A DNA stretch of 64,000 nt from an uncultured Alphaproteobacteria bacterium (GCA_903869725.1 CAIQAD010000017.1:1-64000); one strand, 5' to 3'. Numbered from the stretch's first letter, positions 18,522 to 31,018 are shown. Program-made: numbers and translations. Notes: generated by a model from the sequence alone, not told the origin.

Positions 18522-21500
18522 CTACTTAGCGGCTTCAATTTTTTCTGGTTCTTTTATCTTGACGCTTTGAGCGTTTTGCAACTCAATATCTCTTTGTCTA
18601 GCAATTTTGGAATATTTAAAGGTACTATCTCCTGTTCCAGCAGGAATTAATCTTCCAACAATAACATTTTCTTTCAAACCGTGAAGAACATCTACTTTTC
18701 CTTTGATAGCCGCCTCAGTAAGAACTCTCGTTGTTTCCTGGAATGAAGCTGCAGAAATAAATGATTTAGTTTGTAATGAAGCTTTTGTAATTCCTAATAA
18801 CACAGGTTCAGATTGAGCAGGTTTTTTTCCTTCAGAGGATAATTTTTTATTTAATTCATCAAGATCTATCTTATCAACTAATTCACCTGCTAAATATGAC
18901 GTATCGCCTGAAGTTTTTATTTCAACTTTTCTTAACATTTGTCTGACGATAACTTCTATATGTTTATCGTTAATAATAACGCCTTGTAATCTGTAAACTT
19001 CTTGAACCTCATCTATAAAATAATTTGCTAACGCTTCAATACCTAAAATTCTTAAAATATCATGAGGAGCCGGGCTTCCGTCTAGTAAGTATTCTCCTTT
19101 TTTAATTTCTTCTCCAGGATTAAAATTAACTTGTTTGCCTTTTGGAATTAAATATGAAGATTCAACTCCATCTTTGGATTTAATTGTAATTTTTAATTTT
19201 CCTCTTACTTCTTTACCAAATTCAATTTTACCATCATTTTCAGCAATTATTGCTCCTTCTTTAGGTTTTCTTGCTTCAAATAATTCTGCAACACGAGGTA
19301 ATCCTCCTGTAATATCTTTTGTTTTAGAGGTAGCTTTTGGTAAACGAGCTAAAACGTCTCCTGCATTTACTTTATCTCCGTCTTCTACAGATAAAATTGT
19401 TTCCGGAACTAAATAATATCTTGCTTCATTGTCGTCAGCTTTTTTAACAACTTTTCCTTTATTATCTCTTAAAGTAATTCTAGGTTTAAGATCTAAATTT
19501 TTAGATTGTCCTCTCCAATCTAAAACTACTTTTGATGAAATTCCTGTAGTTTCATCAGTAACATCTGTGATCGAAGCACCATCAATTAAATCAACAAAAC
19601 TTACAACTCCTTCAGTCTCGGAAATTACTGGTAAAGTATATGGATCCCATTCACAAATTTTTTGGTTCTTTTTAACTGGTTGATCATTTTTTACAAAAAG
19701 TTTTGATCCATAAGGTATTTTGTATATCGCTACGTTAGTTCCGTTCTTTTCAATGATTAATTCTGTATTTCTTCCCATAACAATCAATTGCTTGTTAGAA
19801 TCTTCAATCAAATTATTATTAGAAATTTTTAAAATGCCGTCAGATGGAGATGTAATTGATGAATCTTGTTTAATTTGAGCTGTTCCTCCAACGTGAAAAG
19901 TTCTCATAGTAAGCTGTGTTCCGGGCTCACCAATAGATTGAGCGGCTATCATTCCAACGCACTCTCCAATTGCAACTGGTCTTCCTCTAGCTAAATCTCT
20001 TCCATAACAAGTAGCACAAATTCCATCTTTGGCCTCACATGTGATTGGTGAGTATACTTCTATAGATTTCACTCCTGCCGAGTCCATTAATTCACACTGC
20101 TTTTCTTCGATTAATTGTTTAGCTTTAACAATAACTTCTCCTGTATTTGGAGCTTTAATATCTTTTGCTGCAACTCTTCCTAGCGATCTCTCCGTTAAAC
20201 TGACGATAACATTTCCACCCTCAATAATTTCATGGACATTAATATGTTTTTTAGTGCCACAGAATTTTAATCTTACAATAACGTCTTGAGAAACATCGCA
20301 CAATCTTCGAGTCAAATATCCAGAGTTTGCTGTTTTTAACGCAGTGTCAGCTAAGCCTTTTCTTGCACCGTGAGTTGAGGTAAAATATTCAAGAACTGTT
20401 AATCCTTCTTTAAAATTAGAAATAATTGGGGTTTCTATAATCTCTCCAGATGGTTTTGCCATCAATCCTCGCATGCCAGCTAGTTGTTTCATTTGAGCAG
20501 CTGAACCTCTAGCCCCTGAATCGGCCATCATAAATATGGAATTTGTTTTAATTGATCCGTCAGCATTTGTTTTTGATGTAGAAATAATTTTCATCATTTC
20601 ACTTGCAATTTTATCAGTACATTTCGACCATTGATCGACTACTTTATTATATTTTTCACCTTTAGTGATTAGGCCTTCCGAGTATTGAGTTTCGTATTCT
20701 TCAACCATTTTCTTAGCGTCAGAAATAATATTAACTTTGGTGTCTGGAATAACTAAATCATCTTTTCCAAAAGATATTCCTGCTTTGAAAGCATGAAGAA
20801 AACCTAAACTCATTAGTTTATCGCAGAAGATAACTGTTTCTTTTTGTCCGCAATATCTAAAGATAATATCAATTAATTCAGAGATTTGTTTTTTAGTGAG
20901 AAGCTTATTAACTAAATCAAATGCAATCTTATGATGTTTTGGTAGAATACTAGATAAAATAAACCTTCCTACGCTACTCTGGTAGGTTTTTATAACTAAT
21001 TTATTTTTTTCATCTACTGTTTCAAATCTTGAAATAATTTTTGAATGAATATTAATAGATTTACTCTCAAGAGCTTGATTAATTTCATCTAAATTTAAAA
21101 AATATCCAACTGGCTTAGTTTCTATAGTACCAAAAAATTGCGACATGTAATAAATACCCAGAACCATGTCTTGTGATGGAACTATAATAGGCTTACCATT
21201 TGATGGACTTAATATATTGTTTGTCGACATCATTAAAACTCTAGCTTCTAACTGAGCTTCTAAGCTTAGTGGCACATGAACCGCCATTTGGTCACCATCA
21301 AAATCGGCATTAAAAGCAGCTGTTGTTAATGGGTGCAGTTGTATAGCTTTTCCTTCAATTAAAATTGGTTCAAAAGCTTGAATTCCTAATCTATGAAGCG
21401 TTGGTGCTCTATTTAAAAGAATAGGATGCTCTCTAACTACCTCTTCTAAAATATCCCAAACTTCAGATTTTTCTTTTTCAACTATTTTTTTAGCTTGCTT

Positions 21501-22688
21501 AATAGTTGTGGCTAATCCGAGTTTATCTAATTTCGCATAAATAAATGGTTTAAAAAGTTCCAAAGCCATTTTTTTTGGTAGACCACACTGATGTAATTTA
21601 AGCTCTGGACCAACAACAATTACAGATCGTCCAGAATAGTCTACACGCTTACCTAATAAATTTTGTCTAAACCTTCCCTGTTTACCTTTTAGCATATCAG
21701 CTAAAGATTTTAATGGTCTTTTTCCTGTTCCAGTAATTACTCGGCCTCTTCTTCCGTTATCGAATAATGCATCTACCGCTTCTTGCAGCATTCTTTTTTC
21801 ATTTCTTACAATAATATCTGGAGCTCTTAACTCCATTAATCTTTTAAGACGATTATTTCTGTTTATTACTCTCCTATATAAATCGTTAAGATCTGAGGTT
21901 GCAAATCGACCACCATCAAGAGGAACTAAAGGTCTAAGCTCCGGGGGAATAACTGGAATCACTGTTAAAATCATCCATTCTGGCTTATTTCCAGAATTAA
22001 TAAAATTTTCAACTAATTTTAATCGTTTAATTGTTCTCTCTTCAGCTACTTTAGAAGTTGTTGTTTTAAGAATTTCTCTTAATCTTTCTCTTTCAGTTGC
22101 TAAATCGATATTTGCTAGTACTTCACGAATTGCTTCAGCACCGATTCCAGCTGTAAATTGATCTTCGCCGTATTTTTCCTGTGCTTTAATTAATTCTTCT
22201 TCAGTAATTAATTGATTTTTCTTAAATTCAGTTAAACCAGGTTCAATAATAATAAAATTTTCAAAATATAAAACTTTTTCTAAATCTTTTAATTTCATAT
22301 CCATTGCCAAAGCAATTCTACTTGGTAATGATTTCAAAAACCAAATATGAGAAACTGGCGTTGATAACTCAACGTGACCCATTCTCTCTCTTCTTACATT
22401 TGCTTTTGTAACTTCAACACCGCACTTTTCGCAGATAATTCCTCTGAACTTCATTCGTTTATACTTGCCGCACAAACATTCATAATCTTTTACTGGACCA
22501 AAAATTCTTGAACAAAATAAACCATCTTTTTCAGGTTTAAATGTTCTGTAATTAATTGTTTCTGGCTTCTTAATTTCACCAAATGACCAGGATTTAATTT
22601 TTTCTGGACTTGCTAAAGAAATTTTTATGTTATTAAAATTATCTTTATTGATATTTTTTTTAAATAAATTAGTTAATTCTTTACTCAT
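18522..22688 (-). CDS. rpoC: DNA-directed RNA polymerase subunit beta'
   Basis: 1388 residues. N-terminal zinc ribbon CxC-x13-CxxC lies in '[19 protein letters not shown]' (about 70-88). The catalytic '[12 protein letters not shown]' starts at residue 460, with the three Mg-binding aspartates. The bridge helix / trigger loop region includes '[13 protein letters not shown]', and a second zinc site lies near '[15 protein letters not shown]'. The C-terminus ends after '[14 protein letters not shown]'. It starts 3 nt after rpoB. Full length, no insertions evident. Confidence 0.99.
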   Translation of the reverse strand: MSKELTNLFKKNINKDNFNNIKISLASPEKIKSWSFGEIKKPETINYRTFKPEKDGLFCSRIFGPVKDYECLCGKYKRMKFRGIICEKCGVEVTKANVRRERMGHVELSTPVSHIWFLKSLPSRIALAMDMKLKDLEKVLYFENFIIIEPGLTEFKKNQLITEEELIKAQEKYGEDQFTAGIGAEAIREVLANIDLATERERLREILKTTTSKVAEERTIKRLKLVENFINSGNKPEWMILTVIPVIPPELRPLVPLDGGRFATSDLNDLYRRVINRNNRLKRLMELRAPDIIVRNEKRMLQEAVDALFDNGRRGRVITGTGKRPLKSLADMLKGKQGRFRQNLLGKRVDYSGRSVIVVGPELKLHQCGLPKKMALELFKPFIYAKLDKLGLATTIKQAKKIVEKEKSEVWDILEEVVREHPILLNRAPTLHRLGIQAFEPILIEGKAIQLHPLTTAAFNADFDGDQMAVHVPLSLEAQLEARVLMMSTNNILSPSNGKPIIVPSQDMVLGIYYMSQFFGTIETKPVGYFLNLDEINQALESKSINIHSKIISRFETVDEKNKLVIKTYQSSVGRFILSSILPKHHKIAFDLVNKLLTKKQISELIDIIFRYCGQKETVIFCDKLMSLGFLHAFKAGISFGKDDLVIPDTKVNIISDAKKMVEEYETQYSEGLITKGEKYNKVVDQWSKCTDKIASEMMKIISTSKTNADGSIKTNSIFMMADSGARGSAAQMKQLAGMRGLMAKPSGEIIETPIISNFKEGLTVLEYFTSTHGARKGLADTALKTANSGYLTRRLCDVSQDVIVRLKFCGTKKHINVHEIIEGGNVIVSLTERSLGRVAAKDIKAPNTGEVIVKAKQLIEEKQCELMDSAGVKSIEVYSPITCEAKDGICATCYGRDLARGRPVAIGECVGMIAAQSIGEPGTQLTMRTFHVGGTAQIKQDSSITSPSDGILKISNNNLIEDSNKQLIVMGRNTELIIEKNGTNVAIYKIPYGSKLFVKNDQPVKKNQKICEWDPYTLPVISETEGVVSFVDLIDGASITDVTDETTGISSKVVLDWRGQSKNLDLKPRITLRDNKGKVVKKADDNEARYYLVPETILSVEDGDKVNAGDVLARLPKATSKTKDITGGLPRVAELFEARKPKEGAIIAENDGKIEFGKEVRGKLKITIKSKDGVESSYLIPKGKQVNFNPGEEIKKGEYLLDGSPAPHDILRILGIEALANYFIDEVQEVYRLQGVIINDKHIEVIVRQMLRKVEIKTSGDTSYLAGELVDKIDLDELNKKLSSEGKKPAQSEPVLLGITKASLQTKSFISAASFQETTRVLTEAAIKGKVDVLHGLKENVIVGRLIPAGTGDSTFKYSKIARQRDIELQNAQSVKIKEPEKIEAAK

Positions 22689-22691
22689 AAA

Positions 22692-25600
22692 TTAATTTGT
22701 AAGTTCAATATTTAGTCCTAGAGATCTAATCTCTTTGATTAAAACGTTAAATGACTCTGGTACTCCAGATTCAAAGTCATCATCACCTTTTACTATTGTT
22801 TCATAAACTTTTGTTCTTCCTGCAACGTCATCTGATTTAATTGTCAAAATTTCTTGCAAAGTATATGCAGCTCCGTAAGCCTCTAGCGCCCAGACTTCCA
22901 TTTCACCAAATCTTTGTCCTCCGAATTGTGCTTTTCCACCTAATGGTTGTTGAGTTACTAAACTGTATGGTCCTGTTGAACGAGCATGGATCTTATCATC
23001 AACCATATGAGCAAGTTTCAACATATAAATAATTCCAACTGTAACTGGCCTATCAATTTTTTCTCCTGTTCTTCCATCAAATAATTCAGTTTGTCCCGAT
23101 TCAGGTAAACCACAGAATTTAAGCATATCTGTAACATCTTTAACACTTGCTCCATCAAATACTGGCGTAGCTATAGGCACACCATAAGAAAGATTGCCTG
23201 TTAATTCTTTAAACTCTTCATCAGATAAATTTTTCATATCATCTGAAATTTCACCTTTATAAATTTTAGAAAGATAAGTTTTTAACTCATCTCGCTTAGA
23301 GGAGTTCTTTTGCATTTCATCGACTAATTTTCTAATTTTTTCTCCCATTTCAGAGCACGCCCAACCTAAATGAGTTTCTAGAATTTGACCTACGTTCATA
23401 CGACTTGGAACTCCTAAAGGATTTAATACGATATCAACTGGTTTGCCATTTTGCATATAAGGCATATCTTCTGCAGGAACTATTCTGCTTATCACCCCTT
23501 TGTTTCCGTGTCTTCCTGCCATCTTATCGCCTGCTTGCAATTTTCTTTTCATGGCAACAAAAACTTTCACCATTTTCATTACGCCAGGCAAAAGATCATC
23601 TCCTTTTTGAATTTTGTCTACCTGATCTTCAAATCTTATTTGAATGTCTTTTTTTGCTTTAATAAATTGCTCTTTTAGAATAGCTAAATTTGACTGAACT
23701 TTTTTATCTTCAACAACTAATTTTAATAAATCGTTAGTTGATAACTCAGAAACGTTATCTTCGTTTATAATCGTACCCTGTTTTAAAGATTTCAAATTCT
23801 CTTCTGTTTTTGAACCGTTTAAAATACTTTTTGCTCTTGCTTTAATGTTAGACTCTAAAATTTCTTCTTCTGCTTGCTTATCATTTTGAACCGACTCAAT
23901 TTCTGCTCTTTCAATAGAAATAGCTCTCTCATCTTTTTCTATTCCATGTCTATTAAATACTCGAACTTCAACTACAACACCATTTGTTCCAGATGGCATT
24001 TTTAAAGATGTGTCACGTACATCAATAGCTTTTTCACCAAATATTGCTCTTAAAAGTTTTTCTTCAGCGTTTACTGGGGAGTCTCCTTTTGGAGTAACTT
24101 TGCCAACTAGAATATCACCAGGTTTAACTTCGGCTCCAACGTAAACAACGCCTGATTCATCAAGATTAATTAAATTTTCTTCAGCAGTATTTGGTATATC
24201 TCTTGTAATTTCTTCAGGTCCAAGTTTAGTATCTCTAGCCATAACACTATATTCTTCAATATGAATTGACGTGAATACATCATCTGTTACGCATCTTTCT
24301 GAAATTAAAATTGAATCTTCAAAATTGTAACCAAGCCAAGGCATAAAGGCTACCGTCACGTTTTTTCCTAACGCAAGTTCTCCAAACTGCGTAGATGGTC
24401 CATCTGCAATAACATCTCCTTTTTTAATTTTATCTCCAACTTTAACGAGTGGTCTTTGATTGATACAGGTATTTTGATTAGATCTTTGAAATTTACTTAA
24501 GTTATAAATATCTACACCTGATTTTGTTAAATCTTTTTCAGAAGTTACTCTAACAACAATACGTTTACCATCAATTTTATCAACAATTCCATCTCTTTTT
24601 GCGACTAATGTTGCTCCAGAATCAACCGCAACATCTTTTTCAATACCAGTTCCAACAAGAGGAGACTCGTTTTTAATTAAAGGAACTGCTTGACGCATCA
24701 TGTTTGATCCCATCAAAGCTCTATTGGCATCATCATTTTCTAAAAATGGAATTAACGCGGCGGCAACTGAAACAACTTGTTTTGGAGACACATCCATAAA
24801 ATCAACGTTCTCTGGTTTAGCTAATTCAAATCCTAAAGATTTTCTACAAGAAACAAGATCGTCAATAAAAGTATTGTCTTTACTTAAAGGAGAGTTTGCT
24901 TGCGCGATAGTAAATTTTCCTTCTTCCATTGCTGAAAGATAATGAATTTCTTTGCTAACTTTTCCATTAATAACTTTTCTATAAGGGCTTTCAATAAAAC
25001 CATATTTATTAATTCTTGAATAAGTTGCTAAGCTATTAATAAGTCCAATATTTGGACCTTCTGGTGTTTCAATTGGACAAATTCTTCCATAATGTGTTGG
25101 ATGAACGTCACGAACTTCGAATCCGGCTCTTTCTCTGTTTAAACCTCCTGGTCCTAAAGCCGAAACTCTTCGCTTATGAGTAATTTCTGCTAACGGATTT
25201 GTTTGATCCATAAACTGTGATAATGGAGATTGTCCAAAAAATTCTTTTAAACAAGCTGCGATTGGTTTTGCATTAATTAAATCTTGCGGCATTACGGAAT
25301 CTACTTCAACAGAAGCCATTTTTTCTTTAATAGCTCTTTCCATTCTTATTAAACCAATTCTAAATTGATTTTCTACTAATTCTCCAACAGAACGTAGTCT
25401 TCTATTTCCTAAGTGATCAATATCGTCAACTTCTCCTTTTCCATCTTTAAGATCTAACATGTACTTAATGATAGTAGTGATATCTTCTTTTCTTAAAACG
25501 GTAAGTTTTGGATCACAGTCTAATTCCATTCTCGCATTCATTTTTACACGACCTGTTTCTGATAAATCATAACGAGTATGATTAAAAAATAAATTTCCAA

Positions 25601-26771
25601 ATAAATTTTTAGCAGTTTCAATTGTTGGTGGCTCACCAGGTCTTAGGACTCTGTAAATGTCCATACTAGCTTCATCTTGGTTTAAATTTTTATCTATAGT
25701 TAATGTATTTCTTAAAAAAGGACCTTTGTTTATTCCATCAATATCTAATAAAAATATTGTTTTAATCTTTAAATCTGTAAGTTTTGTAATTAAATCATTA
25801 TTAATTTCATCTCCTGACTCAGCGATAACTTCTCCTGTTTTTTCATTAATAATGTCATTAGCTAAATATTTTCCAAATAAATCAGGAGTTTTAACTAAAT
25901 AATTGTTTAAACCCTCTTTTTTTAATTTTAACGCTAAAGGATAAAGTAATTTTGTGTCTTTTTTAGCAACTACTTTATCATTTTCAGCGTTTACAAGGTC
26001 TGTTTTTAATTTATAATTTTTAAAATTTTCAGGAATAAACTTAGTTTTCCAGTCTTCAACGTTTATCAAATCGTATCTAATATTTTCATAAAATAAATTT
26101 AAAATATCATCTCTGTTATATCCAAGCGCCATTAATAAAGTTGTAACTGGCAATTTTCTTTTTCTATCAATTCTAAAATTTAATATATCTTTTGTATCAT
26201 ATTCAAAATCTAACCAAGATCCTCTGTAAGGAATAACTCTGCAACTAAAAAGTAATTTTCCACTTGCATGCGTTTTTCCCTTATCATGATCAAAAAATAC
26301 GCCAGGACTTCTGTGCATTTGGTTAACAACTACTCGTTCAATACCATTAACAACAAAAGTTCCTCTTGAAGTCATAAGAGGAATGTCACTCATATAAACT
26401 TCTTGTTCTTTCGCGGACAAAACTTGTTTTGTTTGCTTTTCTTCGTTGATATCGTAAGCAACTAATCTAAGTGTTGCTTTTAATGCCGCAGAGTAAGTTA
26501 GGCTTCTTTGGTGACATTCTTCTACGGTGTATTTTGGTTTTTCAAAGCGATAGGAAAGATATTCAATTGTTGCTAAGCCAGAAAATTCTTCAATTGGAAA
26601 AACATCGTGAAATACTTTTGATATTCCGGAAACTGTACCGTGTTCAGAGTTTGCTTCTAGGAAGTTTTTATATGAATTAACTTGAACTTCTATTAAGTCA
26701 GGGATATTTAATATATTTTCTAATTTACCAAAACTTTTTCTAACTTTTTTTTTATCTGTAAAAGATAACAT
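22692..26771 (-). CDS. rpoB: DNA-directed RNA polymerase subunit beta
   Basis: 1359 residues. The rifampicin-pocket segment is recognisable: '[20 protein letters not shown]' then '[20 protein letters not shown]'. The Q, D, H and S positions that usually mutate to resistance are wild-type-like. Further downstream, '[14 protein letters not shown]' and the C-terminal clamp '[20 protein letters not shown]' are present. Forms the catalytic core with beta'. It follows rplL after a 50-nt gap that carries a hairpin. Confidence 0.99.
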   Translation of the reverse strand: MLSFTDKKKVRKSFGKLENILNIPDLIEVQVNSYKNFLEANSEHGTVSGISKVFHDVFPIEEFSGLATIEYLSYRFEKPKYTVEECHQRSLTYSAALKATLRLVAYDINEEKQTKQVLSAKEQEVYMSDIPLMTSRGTFVVNGIERVVVNQMHRSPGVFFDHDKGKTHASGKLLFSCRVIPYRGSWLDFEYDTKDILNFRIDRKRKLPVTTLLMALGYNRDDILNLFYENIRYDLINVEDWKTKFIPENFKNYKLKTDLVNAENDKVVAKKDTKLLYPLALKLKKEGLNNYLVKTPDLFGKYLANDIINEKTGEVIAESGDEINNDLITKLTDLKIKTIFLLDIDGINKGPFLRNTLTIDKNLNQDEASMDIYRVLRPGEPPTIETAKNLFGNLFFNHTRYDLSETGRVKMNARMELDCDPKLTVLRKEDITTIIKYMLDLKDGKGEVDDIDHLGNRRLRSVGELVENQFRIGLIRMERAIKEKMASVEVDSVMPQDLINAKPIAACLKEFFGQSPLSQFMDQTNPLAEITHKRRVSALGPGGLNRERAGFEVRDVHPTHYGRICPIETPEGPNIGLINSLATYSRINKYGFIESPYRKVINGKVSKEIHYLSAMEEGKFTIAQANSPLSKDNTFIDDLVSCRKSLGFELAKPENVDFMDVSPKQVVSVAAALIPFLENDDANRALMGSNMMRQAVPLIKNESPLVGTGIEKDVAVDSGATLVAKRDGIVDKIDGKRIVVRVTSEKDLTKSGVDIYNLSKFQRSNQNTCINQRPLVKVGDKIKKGDVIADGPSTQFGELALGKNVTVAFMPWLGYNFEDSILISERCVTDDVFTSIHIEEYSVMARDTKLGPEEITRDIPNTAEENLINLDESGVVYVGAEVKPGDILVGKVTPKGDSPVNAEEKLLRAIFGEKAIDVRDTSLKMPSGTNGVVVEVRVFNRHGIEKDERAISIERAEIESVQNDKQAEEEILESNIKARAKSILNGSKTEENLKSLKQGTIINEDNVSELSTNDLLKLVVEDKKVQSNLAILKEQFIKAKKDIQIRFEDQVDKIQKGDDLLPGVMKMVKVFVAMKRKLQAGDKMAGRHGNKGVISRIVPAEDMPYMQNGKPVDIVLNPLGVPSRMNVGQILETHLGWACSEMGEKIRKLVDEMQKNSSKRDELKTYLSKIYKGEISDDMKNLSDEEFKELTGNLSYGVPIATPVFDGASVKDVTDMLKFCGLPESGQTELFDGRTGEKIDRPVTVGIIYMLKLAHMVDDKIHARSTGPYSLVTQQPLGGKAQFGGQRFGEMEVWALEAYGAAYTLQEILTIKSDDVAGRTKVYETIVKGDDDFESGVPESFNVLIKEIRSLGLNIELTN

Positions 26772-26780
26772 AGTTTAACT

Positions 26781-26804
26781 AACTAGATATTTTATTATCT
26801 AGTT
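26781..26804 (-). promoter_or_regulatory. hairpin in the rplL-rpoB spacer
   Basis: Perfect 9-bp inverted repeat, AACTAGATA and TATCTAGTT, around a 6-nt loop, centred in the 50-nt gap between rplL and rpoB. In E. coli the same spacer holds an attenuator and an RNase III site that lower rpoBC expression relative to the ribosomal proteins. The stem here is AT-rich and has no T-run in the direction of transcription, so an RNA processing or stability element is more likely than a terminator. Confidence 0.5.
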
Positions 26805-26821
26805 CTAAAATCTTAATAAAT

Positions 26822-27193
26822 TTACTTTAATTCTACTTTAGCGCCCGCTGCTTCAAGTTTTTTCTTAACATCTTCAGCGTCTTTTTTATTTACACCAGCC
26901 TTCAATTGTTTTGGTGCACCTTCAACAAGATCCTTCGCTTCTTTAAGACCTAAACCTGTGAATGCTCTTACTTCTTTAATAACACCTATTTTGTTATCTC
27001 CTGAAGAAACTAAATTAACTATAAAGTCATTTTTTTCTGCCACAGCTTCTCCTGCTACTGCTGCCGCTGGAGCTGCTGCAACTGGAGCCATTGCTGTCAC
27101 TCCCCATTTTTCCTCTAATGTTTTTGAAAGCTCAGCTGCCTCTACAACAGTAAGCTTAGATAACTCGTCTATAATTTTATTTAAATCTGGCAT
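26822..27193 (-). CDS. rplL: 50S ribosomal protein L7/L12
   Basis: 123 residues. N-terminal dimerisation helix region '[20 protein letters not shown]', Ala-rich hinge (about 36-52, '[13 protein letters not shown]') and the C-terminal factor-binding domain with '[16 protein letters not shown]'. It forms the stalk that recruits translation GTPases. 18 nt after rplJ. Confidence 0.99.
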   Translation of the reverse strand: MPDLNKIIDELSKLTVVEAAELSKTLEEKWGVTAMAPVAAAPAAAVAGEAVAEKNDFIVNLVSSGDNKIGVIKEVRAFTGLGLKEAKDLVEGAPKQLKAGVNKKDAEDVKKKLEAAGAKVELK

Positions 27194-27211
27194 ATGAATA
27201 TTCCTAGTGGT

Positions 27212-27721
27212 TTAATTTTTTAAATTTTTAGCGTGCAATAAATTAACTATTTTAAGGCTTGGTGCAAGCAAAATACTTACAATTTTTTTGGCTGGAGTGG
27301 CTAAAATTCCCACTATTTTGACTCGCGCCTCATTTAATGTAGGTAAGGTAGCTATAAGAGCTACGTCTGAAGGTTCTAACACCTTCTCGTCCATCAATCC
27401 CCCTAATATTTTAAGTTTTTCGTTAGTCTTTGAAAAATTAACTAAGGTTTTAGATAAACTAACAGCATCTTTTGAATAAGCGATAGCCGTTGGACCTTTA
27501 AACAAATTTTCTAATTTTTCTGCTTTTGATCCTTTTAAGGCAATTTTTGTAATTCTATTTTTAGTAATTTGTAGAGCACCACCATTTTCTCTCATTTGAG
27601 CTCTTAGTTTCTCTAAATCTTTAACTGTAATGCCTTCGTAATGATAGACTAAAATCCCTTCGTGCGCAGCGATGACTGATTTTAGATCATTAACGTAAGT
27701 AGTTTTTTGCTCTTTGTTCAT
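27212..27721 (-). CDS. rplJ: 50S ribosomal protein L10
   Basis: 169 residues. N-terminal rRNA-binding domain with 'VTKNRITKIAL'-like 'ITKNRITKIALKGS' and a C-terminal helix that anchors L7/L12 dimers. In E. coli the L10-L12 complex binds its own leader between rplA and rplJ. Here rplJ overlaps rplA by 4 nt (ATGA), so that leader is gone. Confidence 0.98.
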   Translation of the reverse strand: MNKEQKTTYVNDLKSVIAAHEGILVYHYEGITVKDLEKLRAQMRENGGALQITKNRITKIALKGSKAEKLENLFKGPTAIAYSKDAVSLSKTLVNFSKTNEKLKILGGLMDEKVLEPSDVALIATLPTLNEARVKIVGILATPAKKIVSILLAPSLKIVNLLHAKNLKN

Positions 27722-28413
27722 GATAAATTAGAAAGTTGAAGTTTCACTGAAGTTCCCATAGTTGTAGAGAGATATATTGAATTTATAAAGTTACCCTTAA
27801 TCCCAGCTGGTTTTTCTTTTGATACAATTTCATAAACACTTTTAAAATTCTGAGACAATTCTTGTTCTGAAAATTTTACTTTACCAATTGACAATGCAAG
27901 ATTTCCATCTTTGTCACATTTAATTTCGACACGTCCTTTTCTAATAGCATTAACAGTTCCTTTTATATCTTTTGCTACAGTTCCTAATTTTGGGTTAGGC
28001 ATTAAACCTTTTGGTCCCAAAACTTTTCCAAGCTTTCCGACTTTAGACATCATGTCTGGTGTTGAGATTAAAATATCAAAATTTATTTTTCCTGAATTAA
28101 TTTCATTAATTAAATCTTCAGATCCAACAACTTCTGCTCCAGAGGACTTTGCTTCATCAACTTTGTCCGCACTGCAAATAGCCGCTATTTTTATTTTTTT
28201 TCCAGAGCCGTTAGGTAAATCAACAATAGTTCTTAAATTTTGGTCTGTTTTAGATTTATCAATATTTAAAAAAAAGATAGCTTCCATTGATTCAGGAAAT
28301 TTTGTTGTAGATTTTGTTTTTAATAATTTAATAGCTTCCGACAAAGATTTTTCTGCTAACTTGTTATGACCTTTTACTAATTCTAAATATCTTTTAGAGT
28401 GTTTTTTTTTCAT
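27718..28413 (-). CDS. rplA: 50S ribosomal protein L1
   Basis: 231 residues. Two-domain protein of the mobile L1 stalk; signature 'KLGKVLGPKGLMPNPKLGT' at about residues 126-144, followed by 'IRKGRVEIKCDKDGNL'. One-base overlap with rplK and 4-base with rplJ. Confidence 0.99.
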   Translation of the reverse strand: MKKKHSKRYLELVKGHNKLAEKSLSEAIKLLKTKSTTKFPESMEAIFFLNIDKSKTDQNLRTIVDLPNGSGKKIKIAAICSADKVDEAKSSGAEVVGSEDLINEINSGKINFDILISTPDMMSKVGKLGKVLGPKGLMPNPKLGTVAKDIKGTVNAIRKGRVEIKCDKDGNLALSIGKVKFSEQELSQNFKSVYEIVSKEKPAGIKGNFINSIYLSTTMGTSVKLQLSNLS

Positions 28414-28838
28414 TACTCTTTAACCTCCACCCCCATTGATCTAGCAGAACCAGCTATAATTTTAATTGCTTGTTCTATGTCAAATGCGTTTAAATCTTTC
28501 ATTTTTATTTCAGCTATTTTTTTAAGTTGAGCTTTAGTAATTGAGCCAACAATGTTTCTTCCTGGCTCCTTTGATCCGCTTTTTAATTTTATTGCTTCTT
28601 TAATTAAAAATGAAGCAGGAGGTGTTTTAATTACAAAATCAAATTTTTTGTCTTTATATATAGTTATAACAACAGGAACTGGCTGACCCATTAACGATTT
28701 AGTTTTGTCATTAAAAGATTTACAAAACTCCATGATATTTACGCCTCGTTGACCTAATGCAGGACCAACTGGGGGAGCAGGATTTGCTTGTCCTCCTTTA
28801 ATTTGTAACTTTAAATATCCAGCAACTTCTTTAGCCAT
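28413..28838 (-). CDS. rplK: 50S ribosomal protein L11
   Basis: 141 residues. N-terminal proline-rich '[19 protein letters not shown]' (thiostrepton and RelA region) and C-terminal rRNA-binding end '[13 protein letters not shown]'. It follows nusG by 2 nt, so there is no space for the L1-binding leader known in E. coli. Confidence 0.99.
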   Translation of the reverse strand: MAKEVAGYLKLQIKGGQANPAPPVGPALGQRGVNIMEFCKSFNDKTKSLMGQPVPVVITIYKDKKFDFVIKTPPASFLIKEAIKLKSGSKEPGRNIVGSITKAQLKKIAEIKMKDLNAFDIEQAIKIIAGSARSMGVEVKE

Positions 28839-28840
28839 AA

Positions 28841-29368
28841 TTAAATCTTTTCTACCTGACCGTACTCTAGTTCTACGGGTGTAGGTCTACCAAATATAGA
28901 AACGGAAACCTTTAGTCTAGATTTTTCTTCATCAACTCCTTCTACTAATCCGCTAAATGAAGCAAAAGGACCATCAGACACCCTTACTTGCTCACCGATT
29001 TCAAAGCTAATGCTAGTAGATGGTTTTAAAGCACCATCTTCGATTTTACCCATTATTTTTGCAACTTCTGCTTCAGATATTGGAGAAGGTTTTCCAGGCA
29101 ACCCCAGAAATCCTGTAATTCTTTTAATAGATTTTATTAAATGATAAATTTGATCATTCATATCTAATTTTGCTAAAAAATATCCCGGAAAATATTTTCT
29201 TTCTGATGTTGTTCTTTTTCCTTTTTTAACTTCTGTAACTTCATGAGTAGGTACTAAAGTTTTTTCAAAATGATGGCTCAACCCTTCTTTTTCTAATTTT
29301 TCAGGAATTAATTCTGCTACTTTTTTTTCAGAACCTGAATGCGCTTGAATTATATACCACTTCATCAT
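28841..29368 (-). CDS. nusG: transcription termination/antitermination protein NusG
   Basis: 175 residues. NGN domain at the N-terminus ('[18 protein letters not shown]') and a C-terminal KOW domain ('[20 protein letters not shown]'). It binds RNA polymerase and links it to Rho or to S10 on the ribosome. Two adjacent ATGs make the exact start uncertain by one codon. Close coupling to secE (2 nt) is the classic arrangement. The very tight 3' ends in this genome suggest Rho-dependent termination, for which NusG would matter. Confidence 0.98.
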   Translation of the reverse strand: MMKWYIIQAHSGSEKKVAELIPEKLEKEGLSHHFEKTLVPTHEVTEVKKGKRTTSERKYFPGYFLAKLDMNDQIYHLIKSIKRITGFLGLPGKPSPISEAEVAKIMGKIEDGALKPSTSISFEIGEQVRVSDGPFASFSGLVEGVDEEKSRLKVSVSIFGRPTPVELEYGQVEKI

Positions 29369-29370
29369 AA

Positions 29371-29556
29371 TTATATTCCTAACAAATATGCTAAACCAAA
29401 TTTAAAAAGTTGATCTAGTAGCAAAAAAAATATTGCTGCCACAATCGACATAATAAACACCGTAACAGCTCCAATTGCCGTTTCTTTACTTGTAGGCCAA
29501 GAAATTTTGAACACTTCCTGCTTAACAGATTTAAAGAATTGAATAGGATTTAACAT
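29371..29556 (-). CDS. secE: preprotein translocase subunit SecE
   Basis: 61 residues, the short one-helix form. Amphipathic 'PIQFFKSVKQEVFKISWPTS' precedes 'KETAIGAVTVFIMSIVAAIF', the single membrane segment; the WP-S/T-K-E motif is diagnostic. It clamps SecY in the translocon. Located between tRNA-Trp and nusG. Confidence 0.97.
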   Translation of the reverse strand: MLNPIQFFKSVKQEVFKISWPTSKETAIGAVTVFIMSIVAAIFFLLLDQLFKFGLAYLLGI

Positions 29557-29570
29557 AATCTATTAATCTG

Positions 29571-29646
29571 TGGCAGGAGTGGAGGGACTTGAACCCGCAA
29601 CCTCCGGTTTTGGAGACCGGCGCTCTACCAATTGAGCTACACTCCT
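29571..29646 (-). tRNA. tRNA-Trp (anticodon CCA)
   Basis: 76 nt including an encoded 3' CCA. Acceptor AGGAGTG pairs with CACTCCT; anticodon stem CCGGT/ACCGG with loop CTCCAAA gives anticodon CCA, reading UGG. It lies between tuf and secE with 5- and 14-nt gaps, so it must be processed out of the tuf-secE-nusG transcript. Confidence 0.97.
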
Positions 29647-29651
29647 AAGAT

Positions 29652-30839
29652 TTATTCTATAATCTTAGTAACTACTCCAGCTCCTACGGTTTTACCACCC
29701 TCTCTAATCGCAAATTTTAAATTATTATCCATTGCAATTGGAGTTATTAAAGTGATTGTCATCTTTGCATCATCACCAGGCATAATCATTTCAACGCCCG
29801 CTGGTAAAGCAACCTCTCCTGTAACGTCTGTTGTTCTAAAATAGAACTGTGGACGATATTTTGTAAAAAATGGTGTGTGTCTACCACCTTCTTCTTTTTT
29901 CAGAATATAAGCTTGGGCTTCAAATTTAGTATGAGGTTTAATTGACCCTGGTTTTGCTAGAACTTGACCTCTTTCAACCTGATCACGCTCGATACCTCTT
30001 AAAAGAACACCAACGTTATCTCCTGCTTCACCGCTGTCTAGAAGTTTTCTGAACATCTCAACGCCGGTACATACTGTTTTCTGAGTAGCTTTAATTCCGA
30101 TAATTTCTAGTTCTTCACCAGTTTTAACTACGCCAGACTCAATTCTGCCTGTAACAACTGTACCTCTTCCTGAAATTGAAAATACATCTTCAATCGGCAT
30201 AAGGAATGGTTTGTCTTTGGGTCTGTTTGGCTGTGGAATAAAAGTATCTACTGCTTCCATTAACGCGAGAATAGGTTTGTCTCCTAATTCAACGTCACCT
30301 TCCATAGCTTTTAAAGCAGATCCTTTAATAATTGGAGTTTTATCTCCCGGATATCCATAGGAAGTTAAAAGCTCTCTTATTTCCATTTCAACTAAATCTA
30401 AAAGTTCTTTATCTTGAACAGTGTCAACTTTATTTAAAAAAACAACAAGCGCAGGAACTCCTACTTGTCTTGCCAAAAGAATATGCTCCCTAGTTTGTGG
30501 CATTGGACCATCTGCAGCATTCACAACAAGTATTGCTCCATCCATCTGAGCTGCTCCAGTAATCATGTTTTTTACATAATCAGCGTGACCTGGACAATCT
30601 ACGTGCGCGTAATGTCTTTTTGTAGTTTCATATTCAACGTGAGCTGTAGAAATAGTAATACCTCTAGCTTTTTCTTCTGGAGTTTTGTCAATTTGGTCGT
30701 AAGCAATAAATGTTGCTCCGCCAGTTTTAGCAAGAACTTTTGTGATCGCGGCCGTTAAAGTTGTTTTACCATGATCCACGTGACCAATAGTACCAATATT
30801 ACAATGTGGTTTCGTTCTCTGAAATTTTTCCTTAGACAT
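29652..30839 (-). CDS. tuf: elongation factor Tu
   Basis: 395 residues. GTPase that delivers aminoacyl-tRNA. P-loop '[10 protein letters not shown]' (residues 19-28), switch II '[20 protein letters not shown]', and '[19 protein letters not shown]' for guanine recognition. Domains 2 and 3 are complete, including '[19 protein letters not shown]'. The context tRNA-Tyr, tRNA-Gly, tuf, tRNA, secE, nusG copies the tufB locus of enterobacteria; no second copy is present after fusA, so it may be the only tuf gene. Confidence 0.99.
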   Translation of the reverse strand: MSKEKFQRTKPHCNIGTIGHVDHGKTTLTAAITKVLAKTGGATFIAYDQIDKTPEEKARGITISTAHVEYETTKRHYAHVDCPGHADYVKNMITGAAQMDGAILVVNAADGPMPQTREHILLARQVGVPALVVFLNKVDTVQDKELLDLVEMEIRELLTSYGYPGDKTPIIKGSALKAMEGDVELGDKPILALMEAVDTFIPQPNRPKDKPFLMPIEDVFSISGRGTVVTGRIESGVVKTGEELEIIGIKATQKTVCTGVEMFRKLLDSGEAGDNVGVLLRGIERDQVERGQVLAKPGSIKPHTKFEAQAYILKKEEGGRHTPFFTKYRPQFYFRTTDVTGEVALPAGVEMIMPGDDAKMTITLITPIAMDNNLKFAIREGGKTVGAGVVTKIIE

Positions 30840-30880
30840 TTACTTTTTCTACACCTCTCAGTTATTATTAATTTTTAATA

Positions 30881-30954
30881 TGGAGCGGGTGAAGAGAATC
30901 GAACTCTCACAACCAGCTTGGAAGGCTGGAGTTCTACCATTGAACTACACCCGC
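30881..30954 (-). tRNA. tRNA-Gly (anticodon TCC)
   Basis: 74 nt with encoded CCA. Acceptor GCGGGTG/CACCCGC; anticodon arm CAGCC-TTCCAAG region gives anticodon TCC, reading GGA and probably GGG. It is 41 nt before tuf in the same direction. Confidence 0.97.
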
Positions 30955-31018
30955 GTAACCAAACTTTACTCCTAATTACCTTTTGTTGCTAACAAATCTT
31001 TTCACAAACACTCCCTCA

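Noticed and set aside
18522-26771. Many open frames antisense to rpoC and rpoB (for example 20029-20289 and 23405-23662)
   Set aside because: They lie wholly inside conserved genes, lack ribosome-binding sites and show no recognisable domains.
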